A DNA stretch of 64,000 bases from DYJK01 sp040755055 (lineage in GTDB: Bacteria > Bacteroidota > Ignavibacteria > Ignavibacteriales > Melioribacteraceae), in the NCBI GenBank assembly GCA_040755055.1, contig JBFMBS010000001.1, forward strand, positions 144,429-208,428, given 5' to 3'. Position numbers and translations under genes: made by a program. Within the stretch, counting starts at the first letter, position 1, and each line of letters opens with the position of its first letter. The notes under the pieces are model-generated. The model was not told the DNA's origin, ran no database searches, and saw nothing but the letters and a program-made list of their open reading frames with translations. Positions 43,235 to 50,244 of the stretch are shown here, in pieces.

Positions 43235-43476
43235 TTATATAATTTTCCTATTCTTTAACCACATATATCCACTAACCGTTTTAAAAAATAATTCTCTCTT
43301 CAATGCTTCTTTCTTCTTTTCAAAAGTTTCATAATAATGAATTTCCCATGGACGGTATTTTTTAGTGTACTTTGATTTACCAGAGTTATGGTATTTGAGG
43401 CGTTTATCCAAATCAGCGGTGGAACCTTTATAATAAGTTCCATTAATCAGGCTTTCAAAACGTAGACGTAATACAT
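43235..43476 (-). pseudogene. GIY-YIG nuclease gene, frameshifted
   Basis: Starting at ATG 43476, MYYVYVLK is followed by an in-frame stop because GAAAGCC lacks one A. With four A it reads MYYVYVLKSLINGTYYKGS, then TADLDKRLKYHNSGKSK..., PWEIHYYETFEKKKEALKRELFF... and ends at TAA 43235. That is the small GIY-YIG fold (here YYKGS in place of YIG). It lies 30 bases after the intact tRNA-Ser and just before the tRNA remnant. It is a second, divergent member of the array family. The frameshift may be a base-calling error. Confidence 0.7.
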
Positions 43477-43506
43477 GGTTAATAAAAATTAAACCATAAA
43501 AATCTG

Positions 43507-43593
43507 CGGAGAGTCAGGGATTCGAACCCCGGATAGGCTTGCGCCTATAACGGTTTTCAAGACCGCCGCATTCAACCACTCTGCCAACTCTCC
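43507..43593 (-). tRNA. tRNA-Ser(UGA)
   Basis: An 87-base gene with full cloverleaf: acceptor GGAGAGT/ACTCTCC, D arm, anticodon stem (C)GGT/ACCG around the loop CTTGAAA (anticodon TGA), long variable arm TATAGGCGCAAGCCTAT typical of serine tRNAs, and T arm CGGGG-TTCGAAT-CCCTG. No CCA is encoded. It is the only intact copy in an array of broken ones, so it is the functional gene. Confidence 0.96.
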
Positions 43594-43832
43594 ATTTTTA
43601 ATAATTGCTTAAATTTTATTCCACTCTTAAAAGATTTTATCTGAAGTTCCCTTTTATATGCTTCAGACTTTGTTTCATAAGATTCTATATGAACAATTGT
43701 CCAAGGAATATATGGTTTTGTTGACTTTGTTCTTCCTGAATTATGTTCATTCAACCTTTTTTGCAAATCTGAAGTATGACCAATATAAAATCTTTCTTTA
43801 ACTAAACTTTTTAATATATACACACTATACAT
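43572..43832 (-). CDS. Small GIY-YIG nuclease, copy 1
   Basis: The 86-residue product is essentially a bare GIY-YIG domain: MYSVYILKSL, FYIGHTSDLQKRLNEHNSG (the YIG strand and the catalytic arginine in KRL), PWTIVHIESYETKSEAYKRE (metal-binding glutamate). Start is placed at ATG 43832; the frame opens upstream at 43895, but those 21 codons are translated tRNA sequence. The start codon begins exactly where the tRNA homology stops, at the anticodon loop, and the stop TGA lies inside the intact tRNA-Ser 5' region. There is no DNA-binding extension of the kind seen in homing endonucleases. Confidence 0.8.
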   Translation of the reverse strand: MYSVYILKSLVKERFYIGHTSDLQKRLNEHNSGRTKSTKPYIPWTIVHIESYETKSEAYKRELQIKSFKSGIKFKQLLKMESWQSG

Positions 43833-44165
43833 TTCAAGACCGCCGCATTTCCCACGAAGTGGGATCTCGCTTTGCGATGACAACCACTCTGCCAACTCTC
43901 CATTTTTAATAATTGCTTAAATTTTATTCCACTCTTAAAAGATTTTATCTGAAGTTCCCTTTTATATGCTTCAGACTTTGTTTCATAAGATTCTATATGA
44001 ACAATTGNNNNNNNNNNNNNNNNNNNNNNNNNNNNNNNNNNNNNNNNNNNNNNNNNNNNNNNNNNNNNNNNNNNNNNNNNNNNNNNNNNNNNNNNNNNNN
44101 NNNNNNNTATGACCAATATAAAATCTTTCTTTAACTAAACTTTTTAATATATACACACTATACAT
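43811..44165 (-). CDS. Small GIY-YIG nuclease, copy 2, interrupted by scaffold gap
   Basis: Same gene as copy 1 starting at ATG 44165. The visible parts, from MYSVYILKSLVKERFYIGH and from IVHIESYETK onward, are identical to copy 1, with 100 N between. At the end it reads through the tRNA-with-insert (MESWQSGCHRKARSHFVG...) to a stop at 43811, a shorter end being used in copy 1. The gap is 100 N, a scaffolding default; by comparison with copy 1, 75 bases are missing. Confidence 0.7.
43832..43901 (-). pseudogene. tRNA-Ser 5' part with D-loop double-hairpin insert, copy 1
   Basis: The first 39 bases of the tRNA-Ser gene, from the acceptor stem to the anticodon loop (ending CTTGAAA), interrupted in the D-loop by 31 extra bases made of two hairpins (TCGCAAAGCGA and CCCACTTCGTGGG). 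The intact gene at 43507-43593 has no insert. The tRNA sequence stops at the base where the GIY-YIG ATG begins. It lacks the 3' half and cannot make a tRNA alone. Confidence 0.85.
44008..44107. other. Assembly gap (100 N)
   Basis: Exactly 100 N inside repeat unit 2 of the GIY-YIG array. The flanks continue the sequence of unit 1 at the same two points (43699 and 43775), so 75 bases is the expected true distance. The number of units in the genome could be different from two. Confidence 0.9.
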
Positions 44166-44234
44166 TTCAAGACCGCCGCATTTCCCACGAAGTGGGATCT
44201 CGCTTTGCGATGACAACCACTCTGCCAACTCTCC
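44165..44234 (-). pseudogene. tRNA-Ser 5' part with D-loop double-hairpin insert, copy 2
   Basis: Identical to the copy at 43832-43901: 39 bases of tRNA-Ser up to the anticodon loop with the same 31-base double-hairpin insert, then directly the GIY-YIG start codon. This is the outermost (leftward first) element of the array; upstream of it, on the minus strand, no further tRNA sequence is found. Confidence 0.85.
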
Positions 44235-44372
44235 GGTCATAAAACTTTCAAAAAGCGGTTACAAGATTACAAAAAATCAGTTTAATTCTCCATTTCTGCG
44301 CCCAATTTTTCAATCCATTTACTAAAAAGATGAATATATTTAAGCACGCAATTTTACCAACATGGAGGCACC

Positions 44373-46184
44373 ATGAGAAAATTTTTTCTTTTATTATTTA
44401 GTATAGTATTAACCTTAAGCTGCACGGCACAACAAAAAAATAATATTAACCACGTTCCGCAATGGGCAAAAGAAGTTGTTTGGTACCAGATTTTTCCGGA
44501 AAGATTCTTAAACGGCGATCCATCTAACGATCCCAAACCAATCGATATGGAAGGTGCATGGCCTTATTTTACACCGGAAGGGTGGCAAATTCATCCTTGG
44601 ACTTCGGATTGGTATAAGTTGCAGCCATGGGAAGAGAAACTCGGGAAGAATTTTTATGAGATTGTAAACATCCGCAGATACGGCGGCGATCTGCAAGGGA
44701 TGATCAACAAACTTGATTACCTAAAAGAACTCGGCATTACCGCAATTTATCTTAATCCCATTTTTGAATCGCCATCACTTCATAAGTATGATGCTACAAT
44801 GTATCATCACATCGATAACAACTTTGGACCCGATCCCGAAGGCGATAGGAAAATTTGGGCACAAGAAAATCCGGCTGATCCTTCTACATGGCAGTGGACT
44901 TCGGCAGATAAATTATTTCTCAAACTAATTGAAGAAGTCCATAACCGCGGTATGAAAATTATTATTGACGGCGTGTTCAATCATACCGGCACACAATTTT
45001 GGGCTTTCAAAGACATCGTGAAGAATCAACAAAATTCAGAATTCAAAAATTGGTTTGTTATAAAAAAACTAGACGACCCGGCTACGCCTGAAAATGAATT
45101 TGATTATGCCGGCTGGTACGGTGTTAAAGACTTACCCGAGATAAATGAAAACGAGCATGGCTTAGTTGCCGGACCAAGAGAACATATACATGCAGTAGTA
45201 AAACGATGGATGGATCCGAACAACGACGGCGATCCATCGGACGGAATTGACGGATGGAGACTCGATGTCGCAGAAATGGTACGCCATGAATTCTGGAAAG
45301 AGTTTAGAAAATGGATAAGGGAAATTAACCCCGAAGCATACATAACCGGGGAAATATGGTGGGAAGACTGGGGTGCTTATAAAATGTTCAATGCTTCTCC
45401 CTGGCTTAAAGGTGATGAGTTTGATGCAGTAATGAATTACAGATTAACACGTGCCGTAAAAGATTTAGTCTTTGCCGATAAGGTAAATACCGGTTCGCAA
45501 GGATTTGTTGATTCCGTAAAAAATTTGATACGCGAATACCCAAAAGAAAATTTGTACGTAATGATGAATCTGCTCGGAAGCCACGACACGGAACGCTTAG
45601 CATCGCTAATTGTAAATCCTGATGGGCAGTACGACCACCGTGGAAATGTTAGAGATAACAAAGATTTTGATATTGGTATGCCTAATGAGACGGGTAGAAA
45701 AAAACAGAAGCTCGCATACGGTATAACATTCACGTTTCCTGGTGCACCTCATGTTTATAACGGTGATGAAGCCGGTATGTGGGGCGGAGATGACCCCGAC
45801 TGCCGCAAACCCAATGTTTGGCCGGAATTTGTTTATGAGAATGAATCCGTACATCCTTATGGAATTGCCAAAAAAGCTGACGAGGTTAAATTTGATTGGG
45901 ATTTGTACAATTGGATTAAAAAACTTGCAAGTATCAGGAGCCAAAACAAAGTATTAGCATTTGGTGAAATTGAATTTACTATCATCGATAACGGCAACAG
46001 ACTATTAGCTTATAAACGTTTTGATAATGAAAATAACCTTGATATAATCATCAATAACAACGGTGTTTCTAAAAAGGTTAATACAAATTTGAAAGGATTG
46101 AAAAAAGATTTGATTACCGGTGTGGAATATAAGTCGGCGGATATTATTGAATTGGCGCCGTACCAAATAGTAATCTTGAAATAA
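44373..46184 (+). CDS. GH13 alpha-amylase family lipoprotein
   Basis: A 603-residue enzyme anchored by a lipobox (LTLSC) after its signal sequence; a ribosome site GGAGG stands upstream. GH13 conserved regions are present: region I IIIDGVFNHTG, region II DGWRLDVAEMV (nucleophile aspartate), region III YITGEIWWEDWG (acid/base glutamate), region IV LLGSHDTERL (the stabilising aspartate). The N-terminal start VVWYQIFPERFLNGDPSNDPK is that of the cyclomaltodextrinase/neopullulanase subgroup. It cleaves maltodextrins or pullulan at the cell surface or in the periplasm, so it fits with the alpha-glucoside locus even though it is transcribed away from it. Confidence 0.93.
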   Translation: MRKFFLLLFSIVLTLSCTAQQKNNINHVPQWAKEVVWYQIFPERFLNGDPSNDPKPIDMEGAWPYFTPEGWQIHPWTSDWYKLQPWEEKLGKNFYEIVNIRRYGGDLQGMINKLDYLKELGITAIYLNPIFESPSLHKYDATMYHHIDNNFGPDPEGDRKIWAQENPADPSTWQWTSADKLFLKLIEEVHNRGMKIIIDGVFNHTGTQFWAFKDIVKNQQNSEFKNWFVIKKLDDPATPENEFDYAGWYGVKDLPEINENEHGLVAGPREHIHAVVKRWMDPNNDGDPSDGIDGWRLDVAEMVRHEFWKEFRKWIREINPEAYITGEIWWEDWGAYKMFNASPWLKGDEFDAVMNYRLTRAVKDLVFADKVNTGSQGFVDSVKNLIREYPKENLYVMMNLLGSHDTERLASLIVNPDGQYDHRGNVRDNKDFDIGMPNETGRKKQKLAYGITFTFPGAPHVYNGDEAGMWGGDDPDCRKPNVWPEFVYENESVHPYGIAKKADEVKFDWDLYNWIKKLASIRSQNKVLAFGEIEFTIIDNGNRLLAYKRFDNENNLDIIINNNGVSKKVNTNLKGLKKDLITGVEYKSADIIELAPYQIVILK

Positions 46185-46195
46185 AAGAATGGCGG

Positions 46196-46344
46196 GGGTG
46201 TCTCAAAAGTACTTATTTATCATAAATAGCACGCGGATAACCCGCCAATAAAACGGCGGGCAAGCTCTGATTAAAACTGAACTTGCCTGACGGCAGTCAG
46301 GTTTTCACAGATTACTTTTTTGATAAACTACTTTTGAGATATCC
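46196..46344. mobile_element. MITE-like element with IS-type ends
   Basis: About 150 bases bounded by GGGTGTCTCAAAAGTA on the left and its near mirror TACTTTTGAGATATCC on the right. Such TCTCAAAAGT ends belong to a common insertion-sequence type. Inside are the palindromes CCCGCC...GGCGGG and GCCTGACGGCAGTCAGG but no ORF, so it would depend on a transposase elsewhere. It lies between the GH13 stop at 46184 and the end of the DUF4249 gene at 46350. Confidence 0.65.
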
Positions 46345-46349
46345 TCTCT

Positions 46350-47342
46350 TTAATTTGTTACTTCTCTCATATAACCAAACGTATTCATAAGATACTGCTG
46401 ATCGAACTTGATTATTCTTGTTGTATGTGAATAAGCTCCGAAGAAGCCGTAACCGCCTACAATATTATTAATATCGCCGGGGAAATTTCTTATAGTAAAA
46501 CCGAAATCAAAAAATAAATTTGCTGAATAGTACCTCGAAAGATTTTCGTCAAAAGAATAAATATCCACTTCCAGCGGTGCAATCGAATAGCGTGCTTTTG
46601 ATTCATTGCCTTCTGATATACTGTGCATAAATTCTTCTAAAATTGAACGGTCGATATTAAGATTGTTATCATAAGACATATTAACGTACACCGGTTCTTT
46701 AATATTATTCTTTATGATATAACTCAGTGGTACTTTCACAACATGTTTTGTTTTTTCACCACTCAACTCCCGGTAGTAATAAATAAGTGTAACTTTTCCG
46801 GCTTTAATTAATTCGGAGTTACCGTTTGTCCATGCTACCTTCACATATTGAGTATCATTCCCAACAAACGGACCGGGAATAAACGGAGTCGAATTAGGAA
46901 GATCAAAAACGACCGGTTCCGGCAGTTTTGTTTTTGAACTAAGCTTGCTGCCGTCCGGTAAATCAACTGTAAGTTGTATCTCCTTATCGGTAGAAGGTAT
47001 AAAGTTATTGAGGTAATAATATTTTGCCGGTGTATTATATCGATCATTTGTATTTGAGTTATCAACCGTATCGTTAAAAACATATTCATTGTTAATATCC
47101 TGATATTTCAACATAATTTTCGCACCGCTTACAAAAGGATCGACTTCAAGTGAGTTAGGATTAAAATCTTCCGTCATATATATCTTGGATAAATAAGCAG
47201 TCTGGAATACCGTATCGGTACGCAGAATTATGTTCACTGAATATTTATCCGGTAATTTACCGATTGGCGAAAGATTCTCTTCGCAAGAAATTATAAAAAG
47301 TGCAATGGTTACAACTATCAAAGGAAATTTTAATCTTATCAT
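46350..47342 (-). CDS. DUF4249-like lipoprotein
   Basis: A 330-residue lipoprotein: VTIALFIISC is a signal peptide with lipobox, followed by EENLSPIG. Beta-rich blocks (VNIILRTDTVFQTAYLSKIYMTED, SGAKIMLKYQDINNEYVFNDT, YYYLNNFIPSTDKEIQLTVDLPDGSKLSSKTKLPEPVVFDL) are those of the DUF4249 family, which is found in Bacteroidota next to TonB receptors. Its gene overlaps the upstream receptor gene by 4 bases. The family's function is unknown; a surface partner of the receptor is inferred. Confidence 0.8.
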   Translation of the reverse strand: MIRLKFPLIVVTIALFIISCEENLSPIGKLPDKYSVNIILRTDTVFQTAYLSKIYMTEDFNPNSLEVDPFVSGAKIMLKYQDINNEYVFNDTVDNSNTNDRYNTPAKYYYLNNFIPSTDKEIQLTVDLPDGSKLSSKTKLPEPVVFDLPNSTPFIPGPFVGNDTQYVKVAWTNGNSELIKAGKVTLIYYYRELSGEKTKHVVKVPLSYIIKNNIKEPVYVNMSYDNNLNIDRSILEEFMHSISEGNESKARYSIAPLEVDIYSFDENLSRYYSANLFFDFGFTIRNFPGDINNIVGGYGFFGAYSHTTRIIKFDQQYLMNTFGYMREVTN

Positions 47343-49570
47343 AATTCTATCTTCAATGTGCCGGTTAAAAGAAAAGGAAGCATATTTACTCTTTTGCCGG
47401 TCGTTTGTTCAAAGTAATAAATGTTTTTTCTATTATAAACGTTTATCGCACTTATATCGAGGTTAATCCTTAAAAGATTGAGATTGAATCTCTTAGATAA
47501 TATTATATCGAGGCGGTGGTAATCTGTTAACCGTGCAGCATTTTTTTCCCCGAATATATTTATGGGTAGAAGAGTCTCGTAAATATTGTATTCGTTAAGA
47601 ATATCATTTATAGAAAGTTTATCGTAAAATCCTATCTGCTGAGTATATGGAAATCCCGAATGATAGATCCAATTGGTACTGAAGCGCCATTCATCAGGTA
47701 AATGATATGTAAATGATAAATTTAGATTATGCCGCGAATCATATCTAGGCGAATATTTTACACCGTTAACTTCCTTGAACGCCCATGCACGTGTGTACGA
47801 CGCAGCAAACTCGACCGGCATAAAATTTAAATTGACAATCAACTCGCCCCCATATGATTCGCCGGTACTTTTTAAAAGATCCGGTTCACTATAGAGTGAT
47901 TTATTTTCATTCAGTGTGGGCGCTGAGAAAATCTTTTTGTAAAAACCTTCGGCATCCAAAGACAAATAGTTTGCCGGTTTGGTAGAAATACCGATTATAT
48001 AATGTGCTGCTTTTGATTTTTCAAGATAGCCGGGTATTATCACAACCGGGTCAAATAGAGAGAGCACTTCCCTTTCATCTATAATGGTAGTTAATTCTTG
48101 CTGATAAATTCCGGCGGAACCTTTTAACGAAATTTGCGGCAGTAATAAATAATTGAAACTAAACCGCGGTTCAACAAAATCACCTTTGGCTGCAAGATTT
48201 TTAATATTGAACCTGGCACCAAGGTCGATACCGATATTTTCAAATCTTAAAAATTTATAATTGATAAACGCATTTGAACCAATCTTATCCAAACCAACAT
48301 CGGCTTTGAAATCAAACCTATTTATGAGAAACAATTTTGATGTTACCGACTTAACATCTATGCCAAGACCCAATTCATCTTTACTTTCAAGTACATAAAG
48401 AAAATCTGCCGTTATTGAAAAATCACTTAGATCATTTAATTTAGGTTTTATGTCGCTTTCCTTCGGCAGCAATTCGTTCTTATAATTGCTGTATGTAATA
48501 CCTAAATCAAGAAAGAAAGGAACTTCTCCCACCGCAAATATCTTTAACCCGATAATATTATTTGCCCAAATATAATCCGGTCTGCCGGGATCATTATACT
48601 TCAGATTATCCCTACTGAAAAGTCCGTGCAGAGAAAATTTTGTTCCGGAGAAAAATTTGCTGTTGCCGTAATTGATTTTGAACGACGCATCGTAAAAATC
48701 AACCGGCAACTCTTCTTCGTTAACAAATTTTTTCAGCACATCGTTGGAAATACTTTTTCTTGCGGTAATATAGAACGAACCTTCGGGTATCGGTCCCTCA
48801 ATTAATGCTTTGGCGGATAAAAGCGATGCGCTTAAACTGCCAGCAAAATTATTTTTATTACCATCCTTAGTAATTATTTTCAGAATGGACGATAGTGCTC
48901 TGCCGTAATTGGCGGAAAAACCGCCTCTATAAAATTCACCATTGTTGATAATGTCAGGATCAATAACACTAAATAAGCCAATTGAATGGAACGGATAATA
49001 AACCGGGATGCCGTCGAAGAGAACTAAATTTTGATTTGATTCACCGCCGCGTACATTAAACTTGGCGGAAACATCACCGGTTGATTGTACGCCGGGTAAA
49101 CTTGCAAGTGCCCTCAATAAATCCGATTCAACTCCTTTGGGAATGTACTCGATTTGTTTGGGTGTGATTGTTGTTTTACTGATATCCGGTACATTTTCTT
49201 CTTCAGTTAGGTATTCAACTTTTTCGATGGTCTGCAGCTGAATGCTCGAAGGCACAAGCCGTACTTCGAGTTCGGTAATTTTATCAGGTTCTACTTTTAC
49301 ATTAAAGGATTTTGTTTTATATCCTACATAACTAACTAATAAAGTATATGTCTGGTTCGCCGGTATAGAGCGGATAACAAAATAACCTCTGTTATTTGTT
49401 GAAGCTCCAAGACCTAATTCCCTTACTAATACATTTCCGAAAGGGAGAGCTTCAGAGTTTGTAGAGTCAATAACTATTCCGCGGAGTGTACCTTTTTCTT
49501 GTGAATAAAAACTCTGATTCCAGATTAAAAGTGTGAGCGAAAAAAGTAAGAGGTATTTGAGCTTATTCAT
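47339..49570 (-). CDS. TonB-dependent receptor
   Basis: A 743-residue receptor: signal peptide (LKYLLLFSLTLLIWNQSFYSQ), a carboxypeptidase-like domain (GTLRGIVIDSTNSEALPFGNVLVRELGLGASTNNRGYFVIRSIP), a plug domain (FNVRGGESNQNLVLFDGIPVYYPFHSIGLFSVIDPDIINNGEFYRGGFSANYGRALSSILKI), and a barrel of about 500 residues. It resembles the receptors that pair with DUF4249 proteins rather than SusC. The substrate is unknown; no hydrolase genes follow. A DUF5989 gene ends 42 bases upstream on the same strand. Confidence 0.88.
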   Translation of the reverse strand: MNKLKYLLLFSLTLLIWNQSFYSQEKGTLRGIVIDSTNSEALPFGNVLVRELGLGASTNNRGYFVIRSIPANQTYTLLVSYVGYKTKSFNVKVEPDKITELEVRLVPSSIQLQTIEKVEYLTEEENVPDISKTTITPKQIEYIPKGVESDLLRALASLPGVQSTGDVSAKFNVRGGESNQNLVLFDGIPVYYPFHSIGLFSVIDPDIINNGEFYRGGFSANYGRALSSILKIITKDGNKNNFAGSLSASLLSAKALIEGPIPEGSFYITARKSISNDVLKKFVNEEELPVDFYDASFKINYGNSKFFSGTKFSLHGLFSRDNLKYNDPGRPDYIWANNIIGLKIFAVGEVPFFLDLGITYSNYKNELLPKESDIKPKLNDLSDFSITADFLYVLESKDELGLGIDVKSVTSKLFLINRFDFKADVGLDKIGSNAFINYKFLRFENIGIDLGARFNIKNLAAKGDFVEPRFSFNYLLLPQISLKGSAGIYQQELTTIIDEREVLSLFDPVVIIPGYLEKSKAAHYIIGISTKPANYLSLDAEGFYKKIFSAPTLNENKSLYSEPDLLKSTGESYGGELIVNLNFMPVEFAASYTRAWAFKEVNGVKYSPRYDSRHNLNLSFTYHLPDEWRFSTNWIYHSGFPYTQQIGFYDKLSINDILNEYNIYETLLPINIFGEKNAARLTDYHRLDIILSKRFNLNLLRINLDISAINVYNRKNIYYFEQTTGKRVNMLPFLLTGTLKIEL

Positions 49571-49611
49571 TTAAGGATTCTTACGATAAAATCATTAAAG
49601 TATAATGACAA

Positions 49612-49770
49612 TTAAAAGATTGCATAGATAAACGGCGCCAATGCAGAACCTTTGGTCAATATTATTAATCCGCCGAGAAGTATTAAGAAAAAGATTATTG
49701 GCATCAGCCACCATTTTTTCCTTACGCGAAGGAATGTCCATAACTGGCTTAGCGTGGATAGTTTACTCAT
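49612..49770 (-). CDS. DUF5989 family small membrane protein
   Basis: A 52-residue frame from ATG 49770 to TAA 49612: LWTFLRVRKKWWLMPI followed by a single hydrophobic helix and GSALAPFIYAIF at the end. That LWxFLRxRKKxWLxP... GSAxAPFIYxxF pattern is that of DUF5989 (a SxtN-like family found beside carbamoyltransferase and SGNH genes in polysaccharide or toxin loci). Here an SGNH-domain gene is 475 bases away in the other direction. The partner carbamoyltransferase is not in view. Confidence 0.8.
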   Translation of the reverse strand: MSKLSTLSQLWTFLRVRKKWWLMPIIFFLILLGGLIILTKGSALAPFIYAIF

Positions 49771-50244
49771 GTAATACCTACCGCAAATTTTTATCGGTCA
49801 AAATATAGTTAAATCTGTAGAATCATTTAATGGAAATTCTTTTACTTGTTGACCGATGTTGTTATCATTTAATGCCTAAAATGTATTAATTATATCCTAA
49901 TAGATTGAGTACATAAACGTTTGAAAATATGGCCACAATCTTCAAATGCGGTGTGAAAACTAAATCTGTAGGGCGATTCGCTGAATCGCCCACGTAAATA
50001 TTTATTGAATTCACAATTGTATTTGCTCAAAATGGTCGAAACAGCGTTTCGACCTACAATTTTCGCACACTCTTTTAAGCCCAGCGTTAGCGATAAAAAG
50101 AAAACCGTTTTCACTTGTCAGATATTATTTGACGGAACGATTTACGAATTAATTCATATAACAGTTTAATCATGGATCAAATTTTAACCACAACACATTT
50201 TTGATTATTTTTACACGTGTTTCAATCAGCTATGGGACAATCAC
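49771..50244. other. Divergent intergenic region with palindromic element
   Basis: Between the DUF5989 gene and the SGNH gene, no further ORF is seen. The main feature is the palindromic element at 49967-50058; the rest is AT-rich. Both outward promoters must lie here; none is distinctive. Confidence 0.5.
49967..50058. repeat. Composite palindromic element
   Basis: Two perfect palindromes, 49971-49991 (GGGCGATTCGC... CGCCC) and 50034-50054 (GGTCGAAAC... TTTCGACC), flanked by TGTAG on the left and CTACA on the right, a short inverted repeat. This looks like an extragenic REP-type or small mobile palindromic sequence. Confidence 0.55.

Larger units (their letters stand above)
43594..44234. repeat. 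Two tandem units of tRNA-Ser 5' part plus GIY-YIG gene
   Basis: Unit 1 is 43594-43901 (308 bases) and unit 2 is 43902-44234 (333 bases, which becomes 308 if the 100 N stand for 75). All visible positions of the two units are identical, including the hairpin insert. Each unit holds, on the minus strand, a 5' tRNA-Ser piece followed by a GIY-YIG gene. They are followed by the complete tRNA-Ser. Recent tandem duplication or a repeat misassembly is indicated. Confidence 0.8.

Noticed and set aside
43572..43895. A 107-residue GIY-YIG frame starting at 43895
   Set aside because: Its first 21 codons are translated tRNA-Ser sequence with a hairpin insert; the protein family starts at the ATG at 43832.
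43811..44240. Two shadow frames across the N gap
   Set aside because: The X-filled stretches are assembly gaps; they give no coding evidence beyond the GIY-YIG copy already listed.
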